From NCBI GenBank assembly GCA_907164885.2, contig OU015490.1, positions 97,435,104 through 97,499,103 on the forward strand: a DNA stretch of 64,000 nt. Reading direction: 5' to 3'. This DNA is from Dolomedes plantarius. Taxonomy: Eukaryota; Arthropoda; Arachnida; Araneae; Dolomedidae. The notes under the pieces are model-generated. The model saw nothing but the letters and a program-made list of their open reading frames with translations, was not told the origin of the DNA and searched no databases. Every line of letters begins with the position of its first letter. The first letter of the stretch is position 1. Of this stretch, positions 25,250 through 37,584 are shown one piece after another. The translations under genes were made by a program, and so were the position numbers.

Positions 25250-26175
25250 TACCAGATACACATGGATGTAGGTTCCTCCCTTGTTATGGGCAAAGCAGTT
25301 TAGCGATAGCATATTTTATAGGTGCTTTTGGTGTTTAAATCAAACCGACTAATAAGAAGGTACGGTTAGTAAAAAGGTTATATTGGGGGATAAAATTATT
25401 TCCCGAGTGCTTTTGAAGCATTATAAGTTTTAGGCAGCTGTTCCTTCGATATGATCTGAAATCTTTTAAAGATTCCTTTTTGAGATTTGCGCAGTTTGTT
25501 CACTGTAGATTAAACACGGTTGTTTGAGCTGATTAGAAATGATTCAATACGAATATTAAATATTTATTGTTTAAAAAATTTCAAATTAGTAGTAAAAGAA
25601 TAGTTTTATAAAACATGAAGGATAATTAGTTAATGCGAATACTCTCTAAGAATATTTTATAGATGAATATATAGTCTGCTGTTTACTTACTTTTTATATT
25701 ATTAAGATTAGTGAAAAATTTAATATTGGTAAAATATTAAGGCATTTAAAATAATTTTATCGCACCTTGAAATTATCTTTCTAAATTTAGGTTTTGAGGT
25801 ATAGCATATAAAAAGAAGTAAATTCGAAGGAGGGTTTTTTTTCCCCATGATTATGTGAAATATAACATGGAGTTACATGACATTTCATCAGGCACTTTTA
25901 AATAGGAGATTTCTATTAATGTAACTTTCCCGTTCTTAGAATTCAAAATGACAGTGAAATTACATTACATGTCTTGATAGATGCGTTTTTCCATGGTGAC
26001 AGAATATGATTCAATTATTTCTATACGGTCATTGTAAGTCCTATTTTGACTTCGTAACACGTAAGAAGTTCCGGTTATTATCACTAGTCAACACAAGTTG
26101 AATTAAGGGACAGAAATTCTTCAAGAGTGCTTTCAAAGCATTTTGTTTTTATATTCAATAATTTTTTCTAAGGTA
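25250..26175. repeat. Tandem repeat family T1, segment 1
   Basis: First visible part of a long tandem repeat with a period of about 1.6 kb. Landmarks: a 'TTGTTATGGGCAAAGCA' block, a type-A 'CGATATGATCTGAAATC' block at about 25450 followed by 'TTCACTGTAGATTAAA', then 'ACATGAAGGATAATTAGTTA' and 'ATATAACATGGAGTTA'. Each full unit also contains a related type-B 'GATCTGAAAT' block followed by 'TTCACAGTAG', so the unit itself arose by an older internal duplication. The segment ends where the TA-flanked element at 26176 begins. No coding signal; short frames here are chance. Confidence 0.85.
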
Positions 26176-27109
26176 AGTCGGGGTAACTTGTCCCATGGGG
26201 TAACTGGGCCCTCACCTCGCAGATTTTTCCTTTACATATCACCGGAGAATTTCATTCTGTTGTGGCAACACTGTTTACCAGTATTGGGTAACAAAAGTCA
26301 ATAAAACGGAAGTCAATAAAACAGAAGTCAATAAACAGAAGTCAATAAAAAAACAGCAATTTGGTCTCCAGATTGGATGAAGAATGTTTTATGGCTGCTA
26401 ATGTTTTTTGTATTTCTCATCACAACACATCTTTCTACTACAAGGGTGAATTCAATAACTGATAAAGCTATTTTTATCTCTTAAAAATTGAATGCAAGAA
26501 TTTTTAGCACAGTTAATATCAAAATAGCATTCTGTGTAGTTTTTTAACCTATCCTGCATGTTAAAGGTATGTGGAGGGGTATGACCCAGTTGTCCCATCA
26601 GATTTAGTGATTTGGGGCAACTGGACCTTACCTTCAGGGGAACTGGCTCTAGGTATGGCCCAGTTACCCCCGACTGACCCACTTATGCTTATATTAACTA
26701 CTAATAACCTAACCTAAGTATCTGAACTAATTAAGTTATGTTAATAAGTTGCAGTAAAGTCAATCAAGACATAGGCCTTTATAGATAGAATGCTGTTGGA
26801 GAAATTTTTACTTTTAAAGCTTGTGAGAGTTCAAACATGTTTTCTTTTTCTTACAACTCACCCAAGATTTGCATCATATTTACGTAGAAAAAAGCCAAGA
26901 ATAAAAGAGTTTGGAAGATTTTGCCTTACAAGAAAAAAAATTAAAAAATAGAAAAAAAACTCCTAAAAACAGAAAAAAATATGACATTGTGAAGAAAAAC
27001 CTTAAAGACAAACTTGAAAGTAAAAAAAGAGAGAAACAGCAAATTGAAAATCCAATCGGAGGAAAAAAACCAGAATAAGAAAAGAAATATTGGATTTAAA
27101 CCACTGATT

Positions 27110-27521
27110 TCAGCTGATTTAGAAAACTCGTTGTCTTAAATTTATAGCCTCTGCAAGTTTAAAAAGGTGAAACCTGTTGGGAATTCACACTCTGATGATG
27201 GTGGCTCAACAGGTATGAGCATTTCGGACTGTGAATCAGACAAAGTCATGCCTGGTATCACTGTTTTCAAAGGACTATGTTATAGTATCGTATAATGGTA
27301 CAAAATATCCTGGACAAGTTGCAGATTTAAATAGAGACCATGTGAAAATAAAACACTTGAAAAGTGCTGCTTTAACTTACTGGCGATGGCCAAGAAAGGA
27401 GGATATTTTGTGGTATGAAGAATATAGTTTAAAATTGATTAGACCCCCAATCCTCATGTACAAAGGTGGAATTTTCAGTGTTCCGCAGTCATGTTCCGCA
27501 GTCAAAAGGTTGTTTATTTGA
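27110..27521 (+). pseudogene. C-terminal remnant of a pogo-like transposase
   Basis: The frame at 27231-27521 reads DYVIVSYNGTKYPGQVADLN ... ALTYWRWPRKEDILWYEEYS ... FSVPQ. I know this small C-terminal module ('F V L V x Y x G x x Y P G x I', then 'W x W P x K E D I L W Y') from transposases of elements whose ends are GGGGYAACTT. Just upstream in another frame is SHSDDGGSTGMSISDCESD, an acidic linker, so a frameshift separates them. The Lys-rich stretch 26880-27070 is broken by stops. No catalytic core was recognised. Confidence 0.6.
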
Positions 27522-28020
27522 GTTTGAGTAAGATTGATTATTATAAGTTAAGTATTTAAGTCACTTATTTGTGTTCTTTTTTACTTAATCTTAATATTGG
27601 TTAAGTTATTAAAAAACATGTTTTGCAAGTAATAAGAAGGTTACCCATAAAAGTAACACATTAATTCGCCCATTAACCCATTAACTGACTCAGGGCTTGT
27701 TAAACTCAAATTAATATTGCATTTTACAAGAGAAAATGTCATTACAGCTACTAACTAATCTAAAAAGTATGTTTGCACTTGAAAATGTTTTTCTAATCAA
27801 TTGCATTGTGTTTTTTAATCACTTAATGTGTTTCGTTTTTCGGTGCTCGCAACAATCTATCTTGCAATATTGGTAATTGTTTTCAAAAATTATTTTAAAT
27901 GGGGTACAATTTCTAAGGATTCAATTTCAAATGGGGGTCACAGATTCTGTTGTTTATTATGAGAAATAGACCTGGGTGGTCCACTTAACCCAATTATCAG
28001 AGTAAATAGTCCCACCTGTA

Positions 28021-28024
<4 letters not shown>

Positions 28025-28096
<72 letters not shown>
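28025..28096. repeat. (AT)n(GT)n microsatellite
   Basis: About 45 bases of AT followed by about 26 of GT, inside the pogo-like element near its right end. Confidence 0.95.
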
Positions 28097-28100
<4 letters not shown>

Positions 28101-28262
28101 AAAACCAATATCATAGCTTAAACAGGCCCTCTAAGACTTGCTAAGATACATGCAATACAAAGATTTTTGAAAGATATACATATTATTATAATTTGAATTC
28201 GGTAAATGCATAGTATATAAAAAAGGTAAAAATATATGGCCCAGTTGCCCCAACATACTTTA

Positions 28263-29428
28263 TATGATCTGAATTTGTTTAGAGATTCGTATTTGAAATT
28301 TGTGCAGAGTGTTCACAGTAGGAAGAAACCGCGTGTTTTAGAGGCTATGAGAAGATTTCAAAAAGAAATATTAAATATTTATTTTATATAGAAATTTCAA
28401 AGACGTAATAAGACAAAACTTTTATAAAAGAAGACTGATAATCAGGCAAAATCAATATAATCTTATGCATACACAGCGTTTTAACTTTGTTGAATTGTTT
28501 TTACTTGACGTAAGAAAGAACTCATTACCGATATAAAACCCAAGATACGCATTCTTGCAAGATTGGATATTTTTAGCAAAATAATAACTTTGTAACATTG
28601 TTCCTTATGGGTAACCTTCTTATTTCAGATACAACACTTGTTCCGTGAGATCATATATATATAACTTTTACATAGACAGTTAGTGTAAACCAATTAAATG
28701 TACAAATAAAATGGGTCTAAAATTAAATTCCGGTAATTTTGTAAAGTATTTAAAATAAGTTTCTTAGCACTTTGAAAATACTTCCAAATTGGACGTTTTG
28801 ACATGAATAAATGTATGAAATGCAGTAAATAACAAAGAGATGATGTTTTCACAAAACCGTGAAACGAAACTTCTGTGTAAACATGCGATACACATGACAC
28901 ACAGAACTGTAATAAATTTAAAAAGTATGACATATATATCTGGAAGTAGTTTTCACCCTTGTTTAGGGCAAAGCAATTTAGCGACAGCATGTTTTTTAGG
29001 TGTTTAGATGTCTAAATCGACCCGACGATCGAGAAGGTCCGTTTAGTGTCCTGGAGAAAAATATAGTATTGGGGGATAATATTATTTCACGAGAGCTTTA
29101 TTAGCATTATAAGTTTTAGGCCACTCTCTCTTTCATATGATCTGAAATCGTTTAAATATTCATTTTTGGGATTTTTGCAGTTTGTTCACTGTAGATTAAA
29201 ACTGTTTCTTTGAGTTGCTAAGAAATGATTCAATAAAAATTTTAAATGTTTATTGTTTAAAAAATTTGAAATTAGTAGGAAAAGAATAGATTTATGAAAC
29301 ATGAAGGATAATTAGTTAACGCGAATACTCTGTAAAAACATTTTTATAGATGAATATATATTTTGTAGATTACTCACTTTTTATATTGTTTAAATGAGTG
29401 AGAAATCTAATATTGTCAAAATAATAAA
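28263..29428. repeat. Tandem repeat family T1, segment 2
   Basis: Contains the type-B block at its very start, then 'CGTAATAAGACAAAACTTTT', 'AATGGGTCTAAAATTA', 'GGGCAAAGCAATTTAGCGAC', and the type-A block at about 29137. It aligns collinearly with 34237-35579 and 42246-43370. It ends at the left end of the piggyBac at 29429. The 98-codon minus frame at 28694-28990 recurs with changes in other units (34808-35035, 44536-44748) but without conserved protein character, so I do not call it a gene. Confidence 0.85.
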
Positions 29429-30114
29429 CTTTTACACGCCGCACCATGATCGAAAGTTAATACAAACGATTTATTGAAAAAAATCACATTAAAACTCAAA
29501 CATAAGAACCATGAGAAATTTTAAAAATTTTATATATGATTTACAACATGTTCCCGAAAGGGAACATTGGCGAGAAAAACTTTGTGTTTTCACAAGTTTT
29601 TATAAAATATGATTAACGGCCTTTAAATACATATTTTGACTTCTTGTCCAATTTTTTAGTAGTTATAAATAAATTTCTAAAAGTTATTCAAAATTAACAC
29701 AGGGTAAGCAGAAGAATAATCGGGGAGCACCAGTCAAGCCGTGGTGGTATTCAAGAGCCAGCTAAACTTGTCAAGAGGTGCGACGAAACTTTCAAAAGAT
29801 AAAGATTTCCCACTAAACAAAAAAAAATTATACAGTTGATAAGCAGAAATTAATATTTTAAAATAATTTTACAATTAATTATTAGCATGTTAATGAAACA
29901 ATTAAAACATCATTAGAAAAAAAGAAGCAAAAATAAACTTTGTATTAAAATTCACAGCACAATAATCATATGAATGAAAATCTAAAAAATATCAGGTAAA
30001 AGATAAAAAAACTTACCAAAATTATTTAAAACCAGAAAAAGAAAATAAAAATTAATTATTGTTTTTGCTTTTATGCTCTACGTTTTTTCTACTGTCCATG
30101 GTAGGTAGGAAAGC

Positions 30115-31077
30115 ATTACTCATGCAGTCTTTTCTCACACCGAAAACATTTTTTACTAGTATTCTTTTGGCATACAACACGACGTCCTTGTATTGATGGC
30201 ACAATATAATGTGCATCTGATTGTCTCAAAGATTCATAGCAATGAGCGTCAGGTCCAGGAACAGAGTGGATTTTAGATTTCATGCGAAGCAATCACAAAG
30301 TTACTTCTATCCGGAAACTCAGATGTGATAGTTCTGCTGTTGTACCTTTGTGCAAATGTAAATGCAAAATCCATCCAGCCGCGAAAGCTATGTTTAGCGC
30401 ATTGCTAAATAGATTCCAATGCCATTATTTGTATCTAAACATAGGTCGATATGATCCAAGAATCTGTCTAGTAAATCGACACCTCCCATTTCCTCATTAT
30501 ACATTTTTATCTGATGTGGCTGAGAAACCTTATTCTCTTTTTTTATGTGCTCGACAAAATCGCTTGATCCGGTAGGCTCATGTGTCAAAAAAGTAGATGC
30601 TATAGTTACTATACCACTGTCCTTCCAGCGCATATTTAAACTTGACCATCGATTCGGTACTCTAAATGTCATCTTTGCCATTTTGAGGCTTCGTTTGATG
30701 ATTTGAGAAGGCATCTTCATGTTCGAAATTCTCTAATCGCGCCAGTTGCTTTGAAACCCTTTTCAGACAACTCAGTAAACAGCTTATGGCATGAGAAAAA
30801 GTTCTCAAAGAAGATTTCATGCATCTCTGGATTTTCAACACTGGACAGAAGCTCCCACATAACTCTAGATCCAAGAGGAGAGTTTTCTATTTCTGAACTT
30901 TTTCCTTTATAGATTCTAATAACATATGGATAGCCACTGATGGAACACAACATCCATATTTTAAAACTAAACCGTATTGGTTTACCCCGTATAAACATTT
31001 TAGCCGAATGATGACCGTATCAGGGTACCATGGATTCATGTATACTCAATTTAGAATGAAAGGGACGCGTCTTCTCT
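30115..31077 (-). pseudogene. piggyBac transposase 1, catalytic residues lost
   Basis: Minus-strand order: LSIHESMVP*YGHHSAK, then FIRGKPIRFSFKIWMLCSIS (31000-30930), EIFFENFFSCHKLF, RWKDSGIVTIAST, MYNEEMGGVDLLDRF, and a C-terminal cysteine-rich tail with RRVVCQKNTSKKCFRCEKRL. This is the DDE_Tnp_1_7 (PGBD) fold plus its zinc-binding tail. The first catalytic Asp (usual LSIDESMVP) is His (codon 31038-31040), and TGA follows at 31020-31022. The second (usual FDNFFTS) is Glu (codon 30804-30806). Only the third, in GGVDLLD, remains. The N-terminal half is not recognisable. The plus-strand frame at 30282-30575 is a shadow. Confidence 0.88.
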
Positions 31078-31245
31078 CAACTGAAGAAAATTGCAAAGAA
31101 AAGGAAAATAATGAGAACTCATAATCCCGTGTTTTCCAACATATTATGTGCCCTCCAGTAGAGTCATAGACAACGTCTATCAACAAACACACGTTTTTCA
31201 ACGGCGGCTATAAGTAATCCGATTCAGACCCATTGGAGAACGTGT

Positions 31246-31650
31246 GTGGAAGAGAGGGGCAGAGGGAAATTGAAAGTAAATCAAAGTCATAAATATCTTT
31301 CGTCAAAGCGTACTAAAAGTTCTCGTATTCGAAAACAAATTATCAATACTTCTATGCACTGTAATAAAAAAACCAACCTTTTCACGCCAATGTTCCCTTT
31401 CGGCAACATGCATTTTTTTTTATCTTATAGTAACAGCAAAATTTAATCTGTTTTGTAATATAATCTATTTTGTAATATTTTGTCTATAAATTATGTTCTA
31501 CCAACAAAATGATCATTATTAATTACCCCCACTTAATTTTAAAACCATTTCTTAAATTTTGAATTTTTTATCAATTTTTGAATTTTGTACGACGAAAAAT
31601 TAGGAAGAAGCCAAAATTACGATTTTTTCTCCTAGACAATATTTATTTTA
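31246..31650. other. piggyBac subterminal sequence
   Basis: Non-coding part of piggyBac-like element 1 up to the Kolobok insertion. At 31378-31410 it has an inverted copy of the piggyBac terminal word (CCTTTTCACGCCAATGTTCC). This could be an internal binding site or the end of a second, older nested copy. Confidence 0.45.
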
Positions 31651-32581
31651 TTAAGGGGACTCGGTACCCTTCGAAGAAAATTTTTTCCTAAAGTATGCTT
31701 ATCTATAGTATACACATATTATTATAGGTAATACTTATACAAACTGATTTTAACAAGAAAAAAAATCATTTTGCGGGTAAAGATTGAGAAATTTAATCTT
31801 TTTTAAATTAAAGAATTTTAAAAATTACTTTTCTCCTTTAGTTTTCAAAATTCTAACATGATTTTTTTGGAAGTGTATGACATTATGCTTTATAATTTTA
31901 TGGATCGATTTTACAATTAATGAATTACTTCCTGAGAAAAAAAAATAAAATATACAAATACAGGCAAAATCGCAGCAAAAAGCATGGTTTCCTCAACATT
32001 TTCATTTTTCATTTTTTTTCTTTTCATTAATTGTAAAATCCATCCATAGTTTCATTAAGTACATTATATTGAAGCTACAAAAAAATATTGGAGTCATTTG
32101 ACATATATTTGTAGATGTCGCTTTGCTTTAAACACAGTAATACGTCAAAAAACAGCAAACTGAGAAAAATCAATTTAAAGATTTTAAGCAGTGAAAACAC
32201 TGTAAAATCCTAGTTTTCTTAATATTAATGTCATTATGTTACTACTTATATATCTTGAAAATTATAGACATTTTATTTGAATAGGTGAACATTTAGTTAT
32301 AATTAGAGGCTTTCATTAAAAACTTACCCAAACAGAAATGACGAGAAAACTGGTGAAAAATGTGAATAACAATTTAAATATATTTCTTATAGTGTTTTTT
32401 ATTGCAACAGGTATTCAAATTACTTTTAAATGCATGAAATACTTATAAATATGTATTAGAAGACACTTATAATAAAAATTTATAGCATTAATTAAAAGTT
32501 TCGTTCAGAGTTTGAAAATTTAAGTTGCAATGTTTCACCATCAACAGAGTACGTAAACTTCACTCATAACACATGATAATT

Positions 32582-33070
32582 TTAAAAACATCCAGCTGAA
32601 TATGTAAGACCTTCTCTCTTTCTGTCTAGCTGTTCTCTTTTACGAATAGCTTTTTTAATTATTTTATGAGCAAGTTGGTACTTTGCATTCTTACGCCTTT
32701 TCCGAAACAAAACTTTTCGTGAATCCAACATAATACCAAGTTTTTTCGTGGAATGACCAACATTCATTCCTAGTACATTTTGTACTTCTCTTATTGTGTG
32801 CATTGTACCTATATTAAACTGACAAACTGTTGTTGATACACATAGTTTTACTCGTTGTCTATTAACAAATATTTCTTTAGAGCACTTTGCCCAAATCACA
32901 CTGTGCAAACTCTCATTAGCATTTTGAGTTCCACAACGCACACATCTTTCCAAAAGTTCACTAGATGCAAGCCGTTGATATATGGGTAAAATTGTTGGAA
33001 GAAATGCTTCATTTATTGGGGTACCTACTCTTAATTTGTGACTACCTGGATTGTCACCTCTAGCCATCAA
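32582..33070 (-). pseudogene. Kolobok transposase C-terminal part
   Basis: Contains RCGTQNANESLHSVIWAKCS followed by KEIFVNR and VCQFNIGTM. This matches the conserved 'TQNxNESxxSVIW...' C-terminal region of Kolobok transposases. A Lys/Arg-rich tail ends the frame at residue 162. The N-terminal domain and the catalytic region that normally lie between are missing: a separate 49-codon start segment lies immediately upstream (33060-33209) in another frame, so most of the middle has been deleted. It cannot be active alone; it might move with a complete relative. Confidence 0.8.
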
Positions 33071-33209
33071 TAATAGATGTATTCTGGAGTCTGAAATTGG
33101 AATTTAGCACATTTATGGCACTGCTGGAACCTGGAATCTCATCTTTCGTTGAGCACCATCTTTTATTGTTCATGCGAGATGAATGTGCTTTACGCTTTCG
33201 ACTAACCAT
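33060..33209 (-). pseudogene. Short N-terminal segment of the Kolobok gene
   Basis: A minus-strand frame of 49 codons starting MVSRKRKAHSSRMNNKRWCS and ending at TAG (33060-33062), overlapping the start of the C-terminal frame. Its position and basic character fit the beginning of the same gene after an internal deletion with frameshift. I did not recognise a domain in it. Confidence 0.5.
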
Positions 33210-33812
33210 ATTAATATAAATAATGCAATTATTAATATAAAAATCGTTAGAAAACTAAATAATCACTTATTGGTATATATATAAGCAAGAAATTAAAGGA
33301 AATCAAAAAGATTTAGTCTTGAAATGATTTTTTAAAACAATAAATTAACCGAATCACAAGTTGAAAACAGCGTAGCACATGTAAACAACGATCTACTAAG
33401 AGTTAATTTCACAGTTAAATGCATGCTTTTTCTATTACGCATTACATTTGAAATTCAGGGAGGAAATTTCAGAGTAAATGGAATGTAAACACTGAAGTGG
33501 GCGTGGCATTTAAATGGCTGTTAAGATTATAAAATGTATTTTTGATACACTTACAATCGTCAGATCAACTTAAAACTTTGTACCAATATGCTAGAGGTGT
33601 CAAAGTCTATTTTTAACAAAAAATTGAAAAATCGATATTTTCATCAATATAAGGGTACCGAGTCCCCTTAACGTAACCTCGAAGCCCAAAAATCAATCCC
33701 TAGTTACGTTCTAAGTAATAATTTTCATAGGACAATACGAATAAAATAGTATTTTTCACAGAGTTTTGAAGTTGATGTTCCTATTTGGGAACATTGGCAA
33801 GTAAAAGGTTAA

Positions 33813-35579
33813 GGTATATAAAATAATTTTTTTCGTACTTTCAAAGTAACTTTCTAAATCTAGGTTTTGAGATAAAGCCATATAAAAAGAAGTAAAGACG
33901 AGGGCATTTTTTCCCATGATATGTGAAATATAACATGGAGTTAAATGACTTATCATCAGGTACTTCTAAATAGGTACGCTCCATCAATGTAATTTTCCCG
34001 TTCTTAAAATTGAGAATAACATTCAAATTAGATTCGATGCCTTCATAGATGGGTTTTATCGTGGCGACAGAGTATGATTCAATTATTTCTATACAGCCAC
34101 TGTAAGTCCTCCTTTGACTTCGCGACACGCAAGAAGGTCCGTTTATTATCACTGGACAACACAGGTTGCATTAAAGGATAGAAATTTTTCAAGAGTTCTT
34201 TCAAAGCATTTTATTTTTATATTCAATAATTTTTTCAATATGATCTGAAATTATTTAAAGGTTTGCTTTTGAGATTTCTGCATACTGTTCACGGTAGAAA
34301 AATTCGCTTGATTTAGAGGCTACGAGACGATTTAATAAAATATATTAAATTATTATTTTTTTGAAAAATTTCAAAAACGTAATATGACAAAACTTTTATG
34401 AAAGAAGACTGATAATCAGGCAAAATCAATACAATCTTATGCATACACTACGTTTTAACTTTGTTGAATTGTTTTTACTTGACGTAATAAGGAACTCATT
34501 AACGTAATAAAATCCAAGAAACACATTCCTTCTTGGATGGCATATTTTTGGCAAACTAAAAACATTTTAACAATGCCGCCTTATGGGTTACCTTAACATT
34601 TTAGGTACATCACTTGCGGCGGAATTTAACTGCTGGTGTTCAACTGAATCAACCTTTGTATATCTATCCTGAGCCGTGCAGCTAAGCGAATTAAAATTGC
34701 ATATAAAATGGGTTTAAAATTATACACCGGTAATTTTTTGAAGTATTTAAAATAAGTTGTATAAATTGGACGTTTTGACATCAAAAATTGTAAAAAAGAG
34801 TAAATAACTAAAAGATGCTGTTTTCACAAGAAACTTGAAATGAAACTTCGAATAAAATAAAATATATTATCGCTTTTCTCATTAGATGACATAGACGTGA
34901 TACAGAGATCTTTAAAATATTTAAAAAGTATAACATATGTACTTGGACGTAGCTTTTGCCCTTGTTATCGACACAAAGCAATTTAGCGACAGGAAGTTTT
35001 TTTGTGTGCTTTAGATTTTTAAATCGTCGCGACAAATGAAAAGGTCCAGTTAGTGTCCCTGGAGTAAAAAGTTAGTATTGGGGCATGAAAATATTTCGCG
35101 AGCGCTTTTGAAGAATTAGAAGATTTAGGCAGCTGTTTCTTCGATATGATCTGCAATCATTTAAAGTTTCGTTTTTGAGACTTTTGCAGTTTTACTGTAG
35201 ATTAAAACCGCTTCTTTTAGTTACTAAGTAATTATTCAATCACCATATTAAATTTATATTGGTTAAAATTTTTCAAAGAAGTAGTGAAACAATAGTTTTG
35301 TGAAACATGAAGGATAATTAGTTAATGCGAATACTCTCTTAGAATATTTTATAGATGAATAGATTTTCTGTTGTTTATTCACTAATTTTATTATTTAAAT
35401 TAGTGAGATTTTAATATTGGTAAAATATTAAGGTATTTAAAATTATTTTTTTCGCACCTTCAAAATATCTTTCTAAATTTAGGTTTTGAGTTAAAGACAT
35501 AAATAAAGGAGTAAAGAAGAGGGACGTGTTTTTCCATGACATATGAAATATAACATTCAGTTAAATTATATACCATCAG
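33813..35579. repeat. Tandem repeat family T1, segment 3
   Basis: Resumes exactly where segment 2 stopped ('AAGGTATATAAAATAATTTT'), runs through a type-B block at 34237, 'AATGGGTTTAAAATTA', a type-A block at 35141 and 'ACATGAAGGATAATTAGTTA', and ends at ...ACCATCAG where the long-TIR element starts. The B-to-B distance, subtracting insertions, is about 1.6 kb. Minus frames at 33841-34152 and 34808-35035 are chance frames within the repeat. Confidence 0.85.
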
Positions 35580-36167
35580 TAGCCCAGTCAAAATAGGTTT
35601 TATGGCTAAAAAAAATATGAGTTTTGAAAATTTGTGGAGATGTTTGTTTAGGCATGCTAATGAACATACTAAAAGTCCCCACCGATCAGACTTGAGCTTT
35701 CGCCGCCATCTTGGAAAATGTGTACACTTTTTGGGTTTTTTGGAAATAACTTTAAAAATATTGATTTTATAAAAAATAATTAAATACAAAAATTAAAGAG
35801 CATTAAATTATGAACAAAAATCATTCATAACATTTTTTTATATGTCTAACAGGAACAAAGATAATTGACTTTGAAAAGAGCGCACTATCACACCTGGGAC
35901 GCGCAACCGCGGTTCGCCATCGCGGTGGAGGGAAATACCCGCGCATGAGCATACCATAATTATCCAAATTAGTTTTACACTAAATGGGAAGGTTTTTTGT
36001 ATTTTTTCAAATAACTAGGGAAATATTAACTTTATTTAAAAAAAGTTTATTTCAAATATTAAAAAACATTAAATTATGTACAAAAACGATTTTATACATT
36101 TTTGTCTTAAACCTAACAGGAACGAAGATATTGACTATAAAATGCGCGTTGATAATGGAGGTAGCTT
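35580..36167 (+). repeat. Left long terminal inverted repeat
   Basis: Pairs with 41373-41971. It includes a GC-richer patch (GCGCACTATCACACCTGGGA ... CATCGCGGTGGAGGG at about 35880-35940) in an otherwise AT-rich arm and ends at 'AATGGAGGTAGCTTTA'. The two arms differ by scattered substitutions and small indels. Confidence 0.85.
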
Positions 36168-37584
36168 TAAAGTATCGTTGCAGGGGCTTTTCTTTGAATA
36201 TCTAACCTCTCCCACATTTCGGCATTCTTTAAACACAAGAAAATAGACTTTAATGTTTTTGGCTATGTAGATAATTAATCATTAATAATTTTATACATGA
36301 ATGTAGTAAACTTGGGGGTATTCACTATCAGATTTCCATTGCGAATAATTGTTCAAGCTTACATACTTCAGGATTTACGTGCTTTTTTCGGTACGGGATT
36401 CTCCACTTCGTCAGGCATGTATAGATCGTCTATGGATCCGCTAGCATCGGCCCATTCATCAACTTCTTTCATTCGATCGTCATCATCAACAGGGTTGATG
36501 CCATTCTGACATACCCCATTGTAATTATTGCAGGCCGTTGTGCAGTTGATGCCTGCTTTCCGACATCCGCATCTTACTCCATTGTCAGTCTTACAGTTGC
36601 AAAACACCATGTTTAAAACTGAATCGGGAGCTACTGCATCCATAGTTGTGATGGGCACAAGAATTTTCTCTTGACGCTTCCAGCCCCACAGGCAGTTGGG
36701 CCTTTCTTTTTCAGGTGCTGCAAAGTCTTCCTCATTTTAATTTCGATGGCTCGTATTTGAGTGTGTGCGTTTAAGGTTTCTTGCGATGGTGGTTCAGTAG
36801 CAAAATCTCGAAACAACTCACGGAGATTTTTACATTTCAAATCCGATATGTCCATGCCGTCAAAAATTATTTTTGCTAAAGCTGTTTCGGTCAATAAATG
36901 AGCTCGGACTGCCCTAGCGTATGCATGGCCAGGCAACATTTTTTCTACTGACGTAAGTGCATAAATCAAAGTTAGTATTTCTTTCAACCCACTTCCAGCC
37001 ATTATGTACCCAATGCAGCCTGAGAATGACATTAACCCATTAATGCCCAACATCGAATTCTTTAATTTTCTTTACCTAATTATGTTCGTAGAGCTGCAAA
37101 ATGAACTGAAAAAATAATAAAAAAATTCCTGCATTAAAATTTTAATTTTTATTCAAAATAATGTTACTGTCCTATAAAAAGGACGCTAGGCACGGGAGGG
37201 TACAGGTTTTACACAAACACTTCAACCCTTAGATTTTCTAAAACTATTCCTTTTAATGTCGTTTTTAGATAAATAAACGCATGAAACCAATGGAACTCTG
37301 CGAAAAAATGCATAGTAAAATAAACACAAGGTTTTTAAATTGTATTTTAATCATTTAAAAGAAATCAAAACAATTTAAAAAGCTGAAAATGTCAAAAATA
37401 ATAGCTTAAAAGGCACAAATTTAATAAATTATGTGTTATGATAAATTTTACACTCTTTTATATTTAAATTTACATATAAAAGGGGCTTATTAAAATACAA
37501 AATAATGAAAAAAGTCTATTCGTATTTTTTTTTTTTTACACAATTTATATACAAGCTATTTTGTGCGAAAGATTACAAAGTATT

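Larger units (their letters stand above)
26176..28260 (+). mobile_element. TA-target pogo-like element with GGGGTAACT ends
   Basis: Left end AGTCGGGGTAACTTGTCCCA, right end the complement of AAGTATGTTGGGGCAACTGG, TA on both sides (26174-26175; 28261-28262). The tandem repeat T1 resumes directly on the other side. The words 'CCCAGTTGTCCC' and 'GGGGCAACTGG' recur at 26577-26692, probable internal binding sites or a nested copy of the end. A transposase tail is at 27231-27521. Moderate divergence of the ends indicates an old copy. Confidence 0.8.
31655..33667 (-). mobile_element. Kolobok-type element nested in the piggyBac
   Basis: Perfect terminal inverted repeats, GGGGACTCGGTACCCTT on the left and the exact complement on the right, flanked by TTAA on both sides (31651-31654, 33668-33671). 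TTAA target plus a GG start and the transposase similarity indicate Kolobok. Length 2013 bp. The identical ends suggest a fairly young insertion or a recently active MITE-like family. The coding region is an internal-deletion version. Confidence 0.92.
29429..33808 (-). mobile_element. piggyBac-like element 1, with a nested Kolobok
   Basis: The right end is flanked by TTAA (33809-33812); on the minus strand it begins CCTTTTACTTGCCAATGTTC, a CC-start piggyBac end. The left end is CTTTTACACGCC after TAAA (29425-29428), slightly decayed. T1 repeat sequence resumes on both sides. The word GGGAACATTGGC recurs near 29558 and, inverted, near 31390, a probable subterminal site. Length 4380 bp, of which 2017 are the Kolobok element plus its TTAA copy. 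Confidence 0.8.

Noticed and set aside
28694..28990. A minus-strand frame recurring in several T1 units (also 34808-35035, 44536-44748) as a possible conserved small protein
   Set aside because: The frame is disrupted differently in each unit and substitutions do not look protein-constrained; it follows the DNA repeat.
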